Assembly (NCBI GenBank): GCA_030848705.1
Contig: CM061235.1
Span: 130,184,228 to 130,248,227, forward strand
From: Heracleum sosnowskyi
Taxonomy: Eukaryota > Streptophyta > Magnoliopsida > Apiales > Apiaceae
Reading direction: 5' to 3'
Length of the DNA: 64,000 bases
Shown here: positions 34,601 through 43,520 of the stretch, piece by piece
Layout: each line of letters begins with the position of its first letter
Numbering within the stretch: position 1 is the stretch's first letter
Program-made: the position numbers and the translations under genes
The notes under the pieces: model-generated
What the model was told of the DNA's origin: nothing
Databases searched by the model: none
The model's input: the letters and a program-made list of their open reading frames with translations, nothing else

Positions 34601-36075
34601 GAGTGGGGCTTCTCCAAGATTAGAGTTGGAGAATCAGGAATAGATGTATGGATCATGTCCACATCTAAAGATTGAGTTGGTGAATTTGATGGAGATAATT
34701 CAAGATTGATGTTTAGAGAATGGGACTGTAACCCCAGAGAAATGATAGGGGTTACATCAAACTGAATTTGAGAAACTGGAAGTGTTGCTTCCAGTGTGTG
34801 TGCACCCTGTGTACCCTTGGACTTTTGCTTCACTCTCCTTTGGTATTGGGAAAATGTAGACTTTGGGCTAGAAGTGTCCCTTACCCTTTTGGACTGTGCT
34901 CTAGGAGGAGAGCTTGTTTCAATAATCACATCCTTTTGGGAGGATGCAATTAGACTTGTGCTTAAATCCATGTTACTCATTGTGCCTTGTTGGGAAGACA
35001 CAATGGGGCTTGGCTGGTACACACTAACCTGTCCTTCCTTATCCTTGGGGTTTCTTTGATGTTCACCCCTTCCCTCACCTCTCACAACTCCAGACTCACT
35101 CCCCTTAGGTTGTGTGGTAGTTTTTACAACAGGTGCCTTTTGAGAAGCACCTGAGGTTGGCTTGGAGGATTTCTTTGATTTTGGTTTTGTTGCTAGGGTA
35201 GGAGCCTGTTGGGTCACAGCTACAGACTCCATAGCAACATTGGAAGGTAAAACAGTAGAGGTGATAGCTACACTAACAGGGATAGTAGTAGTTACCTCAA
35301 TGATTGGCAGATACACCACTGGAACATCACCATTGTGGTTCAGCCTGAGTATGTCTGTCAATACTCTCTTTTCTTGCACAAAGCACTCGAACCTGGCATT
35401 AGGGTTAGAGATAACTAATGGTGCTGGACTAACATGGATAGCCAACATCATCAGAAACCTAGCATAATAGATATTTTTCTTCCTATTTGCTTTGTCACCC
35501 AACTTAGCACCAATTTCATACATAAGTTGGGTGCTAAAGTTGTGATATCTATCATTTAGAAGCATGGTTAGAAGAATTAACATAGAGTTAGTTAATGCAT
35601 CAAAATTACTAATCTTTCCAGAAAAGACCTTAATGAATGCATCAGCTAAATAACTGTATTCCCTAACCAAACCTCTCCTAATTATTCTACCCAGATTATC
35701 AGTAGGCAAAGAATAGTTTATAGAATTAAGCATGGTAGTTATTTCAGTGTTAGTAGGCAAAGCATTACAGTTATTATCAGGAATATGTAAACATGCTTGC
35801 AAAACATCAGAATTAACTATGTACTCATTACCTTGAAGAGTGAATTGTAGTGTGCAGTTTGTTCCACTATACTCACATGAGGTCCAAATCTCCTCGATTA
35901 TCTCATTGTAGAGTGGTGTAGAGTGAAACATTGCATAGCTCAACTTGCAATTCTTCATGAAATCCATCATTTTGAAGAACAGTCTGTTCGGGTTTTCCTT
36001 GACAACAAAAGGGATGGAGTTGTTCTTCTCATAGATGAACCCTCCAGCAGACATAAGCTTGACTATTGGTGCCAT
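31642..36075 (-). CDS. E2 3' ORF, intact 1477-aa protein of unknown function
   Basis: ATG at 36075. Residues about 1-250 form a globular region that resembles the putative plant transposon protein domain found in plant retroelement products (tentative). Residues about 290-800 are Ser/Thr/Pro-rich with low complexity. About 840-930 is a likely coiled coil, followed by KKGEK near 941. A Lys/Glu-rich charged stretch and a final domain with WPLYRILGEDYQTLLTVFRCLKK (about 1330) precede a basic C-terminus. There is no signal peptide and no convincing membrane segment. The ORF is full length in a young element, so it probably matters to the element. E1 has a decayed counterpart. It may act in nucleic-acid binding or anti-silencing rather than as an envelope, but that is inference. 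Confidence 0.85.
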   Translation of the reverse strand: MAPIVKLMSAGGFIYEKNNSIPFVVKENPNRLFFKMMDFMKNCKLSYAMFHSTPLYNEIIEEIWTSCEYSGTNCTLQFTLQGNEYIVNSDVLQACLHIPDNNCNALPTNTEITTMLNSINYSLPTDNLGRIIRRGLVREYSYLADAFIKVFSGKISNFDALTNSMLILLTMLLNDRYHNFSTQLMYEIGAKLGDKANRKKNIYYARFLMMLAIHVSPAPLVISNPNARFECFVQEKRVLTDILRLNHNGDVPVVYLPIIEVTTTIPVSVAITSTVLPSNVAMESVAVTQQAPTLATKPKSKKSSKPTSGASQKAPVVKTTTQPKGSESGVVRGEGRGEHQRNPKDKEGQVSVYQPSPIVSSQQGTMSNMDLSTSLIASSQKDVIIETSSPPRAQSKRVRDTSSPKSTFSQYQRRVKQKSKGTQGAHTLEATLPVSQIQFDVTPIISLGLQSHSLNINLELSPSNSPTQSLDVDMIHTSIPDSPTLILEKPHSEAGGHHLLSDLLGHQPIFPEVARGSVDHSLKSITTDSTVISHFQSAFLTSSTKQSISLTSVSPSTVSIPLTVQTTIPLIVHSAPLIENQVVPTTSADDLVVVETLLGLRGSETERLACSQAKGENVSERLAISSSQAKGEIESTTLVGEGEGVRGVSHGEPMMQEKSGEREGTTGAIRREAAIASELMEVSEGERELTFQEHYQQTLDSISLDPETFTHPVPAYQIMAQQGNVEAERSLNLIHTTASMQRAKDALTNLPSGAAASGEFEFSDDEDSYGDNLQVATTSQTGTSVVPPTPGWLSQGMHGRATLDAAISRQYNEAYLAHESANARDKKFYKAIMDSLEIQRLQMMQTRIEATEIKDSITNFRDANYRMMDEKLPLLTMSKMNRFFSKEPEVATSLKTLSSRVDKVEATLSQMQKEQEKQTQLLAQLVAAQGLPVVSLDDNKKGEKSQELTIQITKVLVPAITLPQEPLAMGEFGKKKKDSIDLIQEASMRMKLAEQIKDHWSNIEARFKKITESSKTDQPSTNAMVTVQVEPQFKSSYAIEPLLHGVILGPRKEKGQTSCIRDVEEATLQRSLSPKSPAKPKGKNIARTFYPAPYPDEHKLLGLLITKSKESNDYEIRKQRAIVYRNGQEICVWAGHPNFAEAKAEESERAAMQALAVAQSLDEEERQQEEKAQEERSEKKSTRQPKARARRNITLENDDSQSIASDSSVPPTIPDPSLKLACDPKHLVNYHDQPIEPKEEPIELDEANFPKFLFEMDPKKKLKQRAVKAKPVFVRKPQPQKPPSNPEDCMYIADIREESSLHLDLDNLVEVRGIAASQKLPERLVFTYKGGREQIWPLYRILGEDYQTLLTVFRCLKKDFGFTKTAKSEVVSKICQIKASWNKPEALPRMLRVPSTGKKIHLQPFWMMEFKDKDNCRRFFRMEDQLDKASNQTLRFMQSKLGDQDEEEKIFYRRLQVQIEENNSRRGKKTMPQRRQR
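34363..34450 (-). repeat. E2 word cluster inside the 3' ORF
   Basis: Five copies in about 90 bases: TCAACGGAAT, TCAACGGTAT, ACCGTTGAT, TCAACGAAAT and TTTCGTTGAT. Confidence 0.8.
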
Positions 36076-36615
36076 TGTTGATTAAAGGAAAGCTTCGAAC
36101 TGAATTGCTTGTTAGAGAGAAGAAGAGAGAAAAAGCCTTTGGAATTTTTGAGAACAGGTAAAAAGAAATAATGAAAATAAAATTTCTTAAATACTCCCCC
36201 AAAAATTCTCAGAAAATGAATCCAATAATAAATGTAAATTACTGGATTGGCTTAAAAATATAACCGTTACTCTTAAAGTATTACCATGATTTATACTTAC
36301 AGGGGTGTATGCATAGATCGTGGTAAAAGACGTGTCAAATTTCAACGGTTCAGATAAAAAGCGCTAAATCAACGAATCAGGAATGGGCGGTTAAAGTCCC
36401 GTCTTATTTCGTTGATAAAGCTGCGTTTCGTTGATATAAAAGAGCTATCAACGAAACACCCAGAAAACTGCTAAGACTGTCAACGAAATGGTGCATTCCG
36501 TTGGCATAGTAATTTTGACTTAGACAAAATTTTACCTTTTCCTGAGAAAATTCATTCACAGAAAAACATAGCAAATTTATGGCTGCATTATGACTTGCAA
36601 ATATCTCAAAAATAA
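36076..36615 (-). other. E2 region between pol and 3' ORF, with word cluster
   Basis: Non-coding. Copies of the E2 word or variants at 36342, 36369, 36407, 36426, 36448, 36480 and a TTCCGTTGG at 36494. A CTCCCCC tract (36194-36200; GGGGGAG in element sense) lies near the 3' ORF start. Equivalent to 5308-5414 in E1. Confidence 0.75.
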
Positions 36616-39600
36616 TTAAGAGAAATTTAGCATACCTAGCTCACTTACTAATCTTGAGAATGTTGATTCATCAAGTGGCTTGGTAAAGATATCTGCAAGT
36701 TGTTGTTCACTTGGAACAAAATGTAACTCCACAGTACCATTCATAACATGTTCTCTAATGAAATGGTACTTGATGTCAATATGCTTGGTTCTTGAATGCT
36801 GCACTGGATTCTCAGTAATGGCAATGGCACTAGTGTTGTCACAGAAAATAGGAATTTTCTCAACTCTTAATCCATAATCAAGTAGTTGATTTTTCATCCA
36901 TAAAATCTGTGCACAACAACTTCCAGCTGCAATATACTCAGCCTCAGCTGTGGAGGTGGAAACTGAGTTTTGTTTCTTGCTGAACCATGACACAAGCTTG
37001 TTTCCTAAGAATTGACAGGTGCCTGTTGTGCTTTTCCTGTCAATTTTACATCCTGCATAATCTGCATCTGAATAACCAATTAGTTCAAAACCAGATTCTC
37101 TAGGGTACCAAATGCCAAGGTTTGGTGTTCCTTTGAGATATCTGAAAATTCTTTTAATAGCAACTAAATGGGATTCTCTAGGATCAGCCTGAAATCTAGC
37201 ACATAGACATGTAGCAAACATAATATCAGGTCTACTAGCTGTTAAATATAAAAGTGAGCCTACCATGCCTCTGTAACTTGAAATGTCCACAGATTTTTCC
37301 TTAGTATTCAATTCAAGTTTGGTGGCAGTAGGCATGGGAGTTTTGGCAGGAGAGCATTCCATTAGGTTAAACTTCTTTAATAAATCAAAAATATATTTTG
37401 TTTGACTAATGAAAATGCCTTCATTAACTTGCTTTACTTGAAGACCAAGAAAGTAAGTTAATTCTCCCATCATGCTCATTTCATACTTACTTTGCATAAG
37501 CTTGGCAAACTTTTGACAAAGTTTCACATCTGTAGACCCAAAGATTATGTCATCTACATAAATTTGAACAAGTATAGTAGAGCCATTCACAATCCTGTGA
37601 AAAAGAGTTTTATCTACAGTACCTCTAGTGAAGTGATTCTCAAGAAGAAACTGTGAGAGTGTGTCATACCAGGCTCTAGGTGCTTGTTTCAAACCATAGA
37701 GTGCTTTGAGGAGGAAGTATACATATTCAGGAAAATCATCATCTTCAAAACCAGGAGGTTGACTCACATAGACCTCCTCTTCCAATTCCCCATTCAGAAA
37801 AGCACTTTTCACATCCATTTGATAGACTTTGAAATTGGCATGGGCTGCATAGGCTAGGAAAATCCTTATTGCTTCTAGTCTTGCAACAGGAGCAAATGTT
37901 TCATCAAAATCAATTCCTTCTTCCTGTGAGTAGCCTTTTGCAACCAGTCTTGCTTTATTCCTTGTGACTATGCCATTTTCATCCATCTTGTTTCTGAACA
38001 CCCATTTTGTGCCTATGACACTCCTGTCTTTAGGCTTGGGCACCAGCTTCCAAACATTGTTCCTTTCAAATTGGTTTAGCTCTTCTTGCATAGCCAAAAC
38101 CCAATCTGGATCTAGAAGTGCATCCTCAACTTTCTTTGGCTCATCTTGAGACAGGAAGCTGCTATATAGACATTCTTCTTGAGTTGCTCTTCTAGTTTGG
38201 ACTTTTGAAGAGACATCACCTATAATGAGTTCAAAGGGATGATCTTTAGTCCATTTCCTTGAGAGAGGTAGATTTGCTCTTGAAGACGTAGCTTCATGAT
38301 CATGATTGCCTTGATTGGATATTTGTCCTTGAGAAACTCCCCCTGAGTTTGTTGTCCCTAATTGATCACTTCTAGAAGCATTCCTATGACTATCAACGGT
38401 ATGACCGTTTTGGCTGTCAACGAAACGCTCATTCTGACTGTCAACGAATCCACCACCATGACTGTCAACGAAATGACCATTTGGTCGGCTAGCTGCTATC
38501 CTTTTTAACCTTAATGCAGCAATTTCATCTTCACTGCTGCTTTCATCTGTGCTAGATACAACAACTTTAGGCTGTTTCTCAGTAGCCTTATCATGATTCA
38601 CTTGTTCTCCTTCCTCATTCTCAAAAGAGAGACTTTCATGGAAACCTTCATCACAGAGACCTTGTATTTTGAGATCATCAAAAACAACATGTACAGATTC
38701 CATAACAATGTTGATTCTGAGATTAAAGATTCTGTAAGCTTTCCCTGCTGCATATCCCACAAATATTGCTTCATCTGCCTTTGCTTCAAATTTCCCCAAA
38801 TGCTCAGCTTGATTTCTCAGAACAAAGCACTTGCATCCAAAGACATGAAGAAAATCTAATAGTGGCTTCTTTCTTTTGAGTAACTGATAAGGGGTCATTC
38901 CTTTGGCCTGATTAATCAAAGAAATATTTTGAGTAAAGCAAGCTGTGTTAACTGCCTCAGCCCAAAAATATGTAGGTAACTTTGATTCATCTAGCATTGT
39001 CCTTGCAGCTTCAATAAGTGTTCTGTTTTTCCTTTCAACTACACCATTTTGCTGTGGTGTTCTTGCTGCTGAAAACTCATGCAAAATACCATTTTCTTCA
39101 CAGAACACCTTCATGCTTGAATTCTTGAATTCTGTCCCATTGTCACTCCTAATCCTTCTTACTTTGAAATCAGGATGATTGCTTACCATCTTGATGTGAT
39201 TGATAATGATTTCACTTGCCTCATCTTTAGAGTGCAAAAAGAAAGTCCATGTAAATCTAGAAAAATCATCAACAATCACAAGACAGTATTTCTTCTTTGA
39301 GATGGACATAACATTTACAGGGCCAAATAGATCCATATGAAGTAACTCAAGCTGATGGACAATAGATGACTCTGTCTTGCTTTTGAATGATGCCTTCTTT
39401 TGTTTCCCTTTTTGACAGGCATCACACAAACCATCCTTGGAAAACTCCACCTGTGGAATTCCTCTAGCAAGATCCTTCCTTACCAAATCATTCATAACCT
39501 TGAAATTCAGATGGGATAACTTCTTGTGCCATAACCAACTTTCATCCTTGCTTGCCTTGCTGAAAAGACAAGTGATGGTGTCTGAACTTGTGCTACTAAA

Positions 39601-39987
39601 GTCAGCAATGTACACATTCCCTCTTCTGAATCCAGTCATTACCACATTGTTGTTTCCTCCTTTAGAAACAACACAGGCTTCTTTTGAAAAAGTAACTAAA
39701 AATCCTTTGTCACAAAGTTGGCTGATACTAAGCAAGTTGTGCTTAAGACCATCCACCAATGCAACCTCATCTATGATGACATTCTCTTTTGAAATCAAGC
39801 CATATCCCTTTGTGTAGCCTTTGCTGTCATCTCCAAAAGCAATACAAGGGCCAGCTCTTTCCTGAAACTCTGTGAGCAGGGTAGAATCACCAGTCATGTG
39901 TCTTGAACAACCACTATCCAAGTACCAAAGATTCCTTTTGTCTCCCTGCACACAATAAAACCAAATCAAGTTGATTTTGGTACCCAA
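36616..39987 (-). CDS. pol: E2 pol (PR-IN-RT-RNase H), intact
   Basis: Open for 1123 codons; the protease proper begins after the CAG/GGA boundary at 39945. Domains: protease WYLDSGCSRHMTGD, HHCC zinc domain, integrase with LHMDLFGP, RSDNGTEF and QQNGVVERK, a spacer with four VDS units, RT with ARLVAKGYSQEEGIDF and YVDDIIFG, and RNase H with SDAD, AEAEY and CDN, ending LADIFTKPL and LGMLNFS. No stop or missing catalytic residue was seen. The frame is offset by two bases relative to gag and overlaps its end by 22 bases. Confidence 0.95.
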   Translation of the reverse strand: MGTKINLIWFYCVQGDKRNLWYLDSGCSRHMTGDSTLLTEFQERAGPCIAFGDDSKGYTKGYGLISKENVIIDEVALVDGLKHNLLSISQLCDKGFLVTFSKEACVVSKGGNNNVVMTGFRRGNVYIADFSSTSSDTITCLFSKASKDESWLWHKKLSHLNFKVMNDLVRKDLARGIPQVEFSKDGLCDACQKGKQKKASFKSKTESSIVHQLELLHMDLFGPVNVMSISKKKYCLVIVDDFSRFTWTFFLHSKDEASEIIINHIKMVSNHPDFKVRRIRSDNGTEFKNSSMKVFCEENGILHEFSAARTPQQNGVVERKNRTLIEAARTMLDESKLPTYFWAEAVNTACFTQNISLINQAKGMTPYQLLKRKKPLLDFLHVFGCKCFVLRNQAEHLGKFEAKADEAIFVGYAAGKAYRIFNLRINIVMESVHVVFDDLKIQGLCDEGFHESLSFENEEGEQVNHDKATEKQPKVVVSSTDESSSEDEIAALRLKRIAASRPNGHFVDSHGGGFVDSQNERFVDSQNGHTVDSHRNASRSDQLGTTNSGGVSQGQISNQGNHDHEATSSRANLPLSRKWTKDHPFELIIGDVSSKVQTRRATQEECLYSSFLSQDEPKKVEDALLDPDWVLAMQEELNQFERNNVWKLVPKPKDRSVIGTKWVFRNKMDENGIVTRNKARLVAKGYSQEEGIDFDETFAPVARLEAIRIFLAYAAHANFKVYQMDVKSAFLNGELEEEVYVSQPPGFEDDDFPEYVYFLLKALYGLKQAPRAWYDTLSQFLLENHFTRGTVDKTLFHRIVNGSTILVQIYVDDIIFGSTDVKLCQKFAKLMQSKYEMSMMGELTYFLGLQVKQVNEGIFISQTKYIFDLLKKFNLMECSPAKTPMPTATKLELNTKEKSVDISSYRGMVGSLLYLTASRPDIMFATCLCARFQADPRESHLVAIKRIFRYLKGTPNLGIWYPRESGFELIGYSDADYAGCKIDRKSTTGTCQFLGNKLVSWFSKKQNSVSTSTAEAEYIAAGSCCAQILWMKNQLLDYGLRVEKIPIFCDNTSAIAITENPVQHSRTKHIDIKYHFIREHVMNGTVELHFVPSEQQLADIFTKPLDESTFSRLVSELGMLNFS
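38391..38474 (-). repeat. E2 word cluster in the integrase-RT spacer
   Basis: Four copies about 24 bases apart (TCAACGGTAT, TCAACGAAAC, TCAACGAATC, TCAACGAAAT). In the protein they encode four successive xVDS units. Confidence 0.85.
39946..39983 (-). promoter_or_regulatory. candidate splice sites at the E2 gag-pol junction
   Basis: On the minus strand the gag codon GTA (39983) begins a stretch running through CTTGAT and a T-rich tract to GTGTGCAG, ending just before the pol codon GGA at 39945. The 38-nt interval is too short for a normal intron, so the acceptor may serve a longer intron. The CAG/GG boundary is at the same codon junction as in E1. Confidence 0.4.
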
Positions 39988-42440
39988 GTTTCCTTGGGTC
40001 CTGTCTTGTTAGCCTTTGCATTCCCTTTTGTACCATTTTTCACTTTGGGCTCAGATTGATTCAGATCAATCTTTACCCTTGGTGTTGATTTCTGAGGGTT
40101 GCTCATATTTTCATTCATAGCATGCATAGTTGGAGGAACAATCATGTTATTCATGTTCCATGGCATTTGTGGCATGTTAAACATATTCATGTAAGGATTA
40201 GACACAAAAGGCATGTTAGCATATGGATTCTGAAATTGTGCATATGGAGCAAACATGTTAGACATAACAGGCATTGTAGGCATAGGACTATTCCTTGCAG
40301 GCTTGGGAATTTTCACAATAGCAGTTTTCTTAACAGATTTGCAGTTAGTAGACAGGTGACTAACACTTCCACAATTAACACATGTCTTTCTAGGAGCATA
40401 TTTATCAGGTGTGTAATTGTTGTGTTTGTTAATTCCTACTTTGCCATTCCTGTTATTCTTTTTATTTCCCTTAGCCTCATTTTGAACTTTTTCTACCTTG
40501 TCTTTCAATTGCTTGTTAGACAAGTGACCTACATTAGCTCTCTCAACAGGCTTCTCAACTTTCTTTGAATTACTAGACTCACCTTGAACAAAGTTCTTGG
40601 TAACAGGACCATACTTGTCATTAAGTCTAGTGAGTTTCTCTTTTCTTTTGTCTGTCAACGAAACAGCCTGATCGGTTGATGGTTCATGTGTCAACGAAAC
40701 ATTGCATTTCGTTGACATATCAACCTCCAACAAATGATCATTGTTGTTTGTTGACTCTTTTTCTGATTCTAAGGTTTCACCAACACACCCTAGCTTCTCT
40801 TTGTTCTTTTTCCATGATTGCTCACAGAAAGATTCCATACCTTGAACATTAATGATGTTGGTAGCAACATTCCTGGCATCTTTCCATTTAGCAATCACAC
40901 CTTGTTCTATTTCAAGTTGTGTTTTAAGAATTTCTTCCCTTTGTAACACGTTCTCAAGTTCCCTCTTAGCATCCCTACTGACACATCTCATTTTCTCAAA
41001 TTCAATGAGCTGTGCTTCTAACGTTGCATTCCTATCACTTAAGAACAAATTAGTCTCTTTTATTCTTGAATTCTCCTTGGTAAGTGATTTAAGAGTAACA
41101 CGTAAATTATATAGTACAGTAGACATTTCATTTACTGCACTATCGCATTCCTCTTTAGAAAGCTCAGAAAGATTAGTAATTGTTACCTGGTTGCTTGAGG
41201 AACTTGCTTCCTGCTCATGATTGTCAGCCATAAGAGCCAAATTGACATACTCAATTTCATCATCAGAGTCTTCACCATTACCAGCCCAGTCATACTCCTG
41301 AGACATGAAAGCCTTTTCTTTTTCCTTGAGAAGTTCAAAGTATTTCTTTTTATAATCAACAGGCTCAAATTTCCTGTTGCCCTTCTCAACCTTGGGCTTT
41401 CTGCAGTCTCCAGCAAAGTGACCAAGCATTCCACAATTGAAACATTTTGACTTAGACTTTTCAATCCAGTTTGTTTTGCTAGGTTGAAAGTCTCTTCTTG
41501 GTGGCCTTGCCTCTGAGTTTCTTTTGAACTTGAACTTAGAGAATTTCCTAGACAGAAAAGCAATGTGCTCATCAATCTCATCTAAGTCATTCAAGTTGGC
41601 TGGTTCTGATTCTTCTTCTTCTTCTGTCATCTTGTCTTTACCCTTGCTAACATCACTCCTACAACTAGGTCGACTAGTTGTGGCCTTTGCAGTTTCTTTA
41701 CTGTCATCTTCCAGTTGGTTCACAGATGCAATCAATGCAATAGATCCACCCTTCTTCTGTACCTTTTCAATTTCCTCATCTTGCTCCATTTCCAGCTCAT
41801 AAGTCTTCAAGGTTCCATAAAGCCTTTCAAGAGTGTAGTCTTTGTACTCTTGAGTGTTTCTAAGAGAAACAGTCATAGGCTTCCATTCTTTTGGAAGAGC
41901 TCTGAGAAATTTAAGGTTTGAATCCTTAGTTTGATAGATCCTCCCATACAGCTTTAATCCATTCAAAAGCTTCTGAAACCTACTAAACGTGTCATTTAGG
42001 GTTTCACCAGCCTTAAAATGAAAATTCTCATATTGTTGTATAAGGAGTTGCATTTTATTTTCCCTGACTTGCTCAGTTCCTTCACAGAGAGTTCTAACAG
42101 TATCCCACACTTCCTTAGAGGTTGTACAGTTGATAACATTGTCAAACATCTCTTGCTCCAAACCATTAAATAGAATGTTCATGGTTCTTTTGTCTTTATG
42201 GACTTCTGCAACATCTTCAACAGTCCATTCTGAGACAGGTTTTGGAATCTCTACATCAGGAGCATCATCTGGCAATCCAACTCTAGAATCAAGCTTCATG
42301 GGAACGTGTGGACCTTTCTCAATGCAGTCTACATACCTCTCATCCATAGACATGAGATGTAAATGCATCTTTACTTTCCAGTGAAAGTAATTGTCCTTAT
42401 CAAGAACTGGTATCTTCACACCTGCATCCTTCTTCACCAT
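39966..42440 (-). CDS. gag: E2 gag, intact
   Basis: 824 aa, ATG at 42440, only about 50 bases from the PBS. The N-terminus (KIPVLDKDNYFHWKVKM) and the following ~200 residues are a copia capsid domain of the UBN2 type. CCHC knuckles CFNCGMLGHFAGDC and CVNCGSVSHLSTNC follow, with a coiled-coil-like Glu/Lys-rich stretch between them and a Met/Asn/Pro-rich tail. Ends WVPKST. Four copies of the E2 word lie between the knuckles (40653-40718). Confidence 0.95.
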   Translation of the reverse strand: MVKKDAGVKIPVLDKDNYFHWKVKMHLHLMSMDERYVDCIEKGPHVPMKLDSRVGLPDDAPDVEIPKPVSEWTVEDVAEVHKDKRTMNILFNGLEQEMFDNVINCTTSKEVWDTVRTLCEGTEQVRENKMQLLIQQYENFHFKAGETLNDTFSRFQKLLNGLKLYGRIYQTKDSNLKFLRALPKEWKPMTVSLRNTQEYKDYTLERLYGTLKTYELEMEQDEEIEKVQKKGGSIALIASVNQLEDDSKETAKATTSRPSCRSDVSKGKDKMTEEEEESEPANLNDLDEIDEHIAFLSRKFSKFKFKRNSEARPPRRDFQPSKTNWIEKSKSKCFNCGMLGHFAGDCRKPKVEKGNRKFEPVDYKKKYFELLKEKEKAFMSQEYDWAGNGEDSDDEIEYVNLALMADNHEQEASSSSNQVTITNLSELSKEECDSAVNEMSTVLYNLRVTLKSLTKENSRIKETNLFLSDRNATLEAQLIEFEKMRCVSRDAKRELENVLQREEILKTQLEIEQGVIAKWKDARNVATNIINVQGMESFCEQSWKKNKEKLGCVGETLESEKESTNNNDHLLEVDMSTKCNVSLTHEPSTDQAVSLTDKRKEKLTRLNDKYGPVTKNFVQGESSNSKKVEKPVERANVGHLSNKQLKDKVEKVQNEAKGNKKNNRNGKVGINKHNNYTPDKYAPRKTCVNCGSVSHLSTNCKSVKKTAIVKIPKPARNSPMPTMPVMSNMFAPYAQFQNPYANMPFVSNPYMNMFNMPQMPWNMNNMIVPPTMHAMNENMSNPQKSTPRVKIDLNQSEPKVKNGTKGNAKANKTGPKETWVPKST
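40653..40718 (-). repeat. E2 word cluster in gag
   Basis: TCAACGAAAC twice (40655, 40691), a CGGTTGAT variant (40673) and TTTCGTTGAC (40707) within 66 bases. Confidence 0.8.
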
Positions 42441-42490
42441 GGTATCTGTTATTGGTCTTGATCTTTAAACTTCTTGTATGTTAGAAGCTT

Positions 42491-42502
42491 GCTTTGATAC
42501 CA
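42491..42502 (-). other. primer binding site of E2
   Basis: Minus strand TGGTATCAAAGC, two bases inside the 5' LTR end; it differs by one base from the usual initiator tRNA-Met PBS (TGGTATCAGAGC). Confidence 0.92.
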
Positions 42503-42504
42503 AT

Positions 42505-43520
42505 TGTTATTCCCAAATGACCTAACAGAATTGTAGAAGGGGGGGTTGAATACAATTCTTGATATTTTCTTTAAACTAAAACACTTTATAAAATAAAACT
42601 GAACTGAATAAATAAAAACACAAGATATAAATAATTCAGTTGGATTGTTTGATGATCCAACTGAAGTGTTTTTATTGCGGAAATAATCTGTGATACAAAA
42701 GTACACAGCTGCTCAGTTACAAGGTTGTAGAGAAGAATTGCTCTCAAGAATAGCTAATACAATCTATTTGTGTTTCTTCTCTCATCTAAAGTAACTGCTA
42801 CACTTGGTTATATAAACCCAAGTTTACAACCCTACTTTTGGTTACACTAAAAGTACAATGAGTAATCGCCAATAGTTTGCTTTTCATCCCTTTGTCCAGT
42901 GGTCCTTGGAGATCCTTGCTTTTGTCTTTATGCTTATTATGATCACTCCCAAGAGCCCAATTGGAAACTGGGATGTTTCCTTATTCCCCATGTCCATTTT
43001 AATGGTTTCCAATGCAAAGTACACTTCCACATCTCCTTTTTGATCTGTCAGGAACCTGTCACTATCACTTTGTCAATTATATAGAAAAGCAATAATGATT
43101 CGTTGATGGCATGGAGATGTGTTTCGTTGATAGCTTTATTCTCCATTTCGTTGATGGTGTTTCCCTTGTTTCGTTGATGGGTAAACTCCATACCGTTGAC
43201 AGAGTAATCTTCATACCGTTGACATGTCTTCACTTAGGCAAAATTACAAGGCATAATATATGTACAATTAACCAACCTATTTTGCCTATCTAGTACTTAG
43301 TCAACATGACTTAGAAAACCTATCTGATACATACAACAAAATGCCTATCATACTGTGAAGTATTGTACAATGCAATTGCTACAACACTCATTTCGTTGAT
43401 GAGCTTCCTGTCAACGAAACACTGCAAAGCATGCTATTCCGTTGACAGTTACAAAAGAACTTAATACAAAATCTACTAAGTGTTTTTATCATTATCATCA
43501 AGAACAACATATTCCTAACA
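42505..43520 (-). repeat. 5' LTR of E2
   Basis: 1016 bp, same length and apparently the same sequence as the 3' LTR at 30440-31455. Confidence 0.96.

Larger units (their letters stand above)
30440..43520 (-). mobile_element. E2: complete young Sirevirus-like copia element
   Basis: A 13,081-bp element with two 1016-bp LTRs, a PBS of the initiator tRNA-Met type, intact gag and pol, a 1477-aa 3' ORF and a PPT. The flanking duplication is AGCTC at 30435-30439 and 43521-43525. The LTRs look identical over the stretches compared, and the short ORFs within them are the same in both, so the insertion is very recent. All proteins look functional; E2 is a candidate for current activity. It is inserted in the RNase H region of E3. 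Confidence 0.96.

Noticed and set aside
39966..39987. Programmed frameshift in the gag/pol overlap of E2
   Set aside because: Not excluded, but no clear slippery sequence was seen and the frame offset differs from E1, so it is ranked below splicing.
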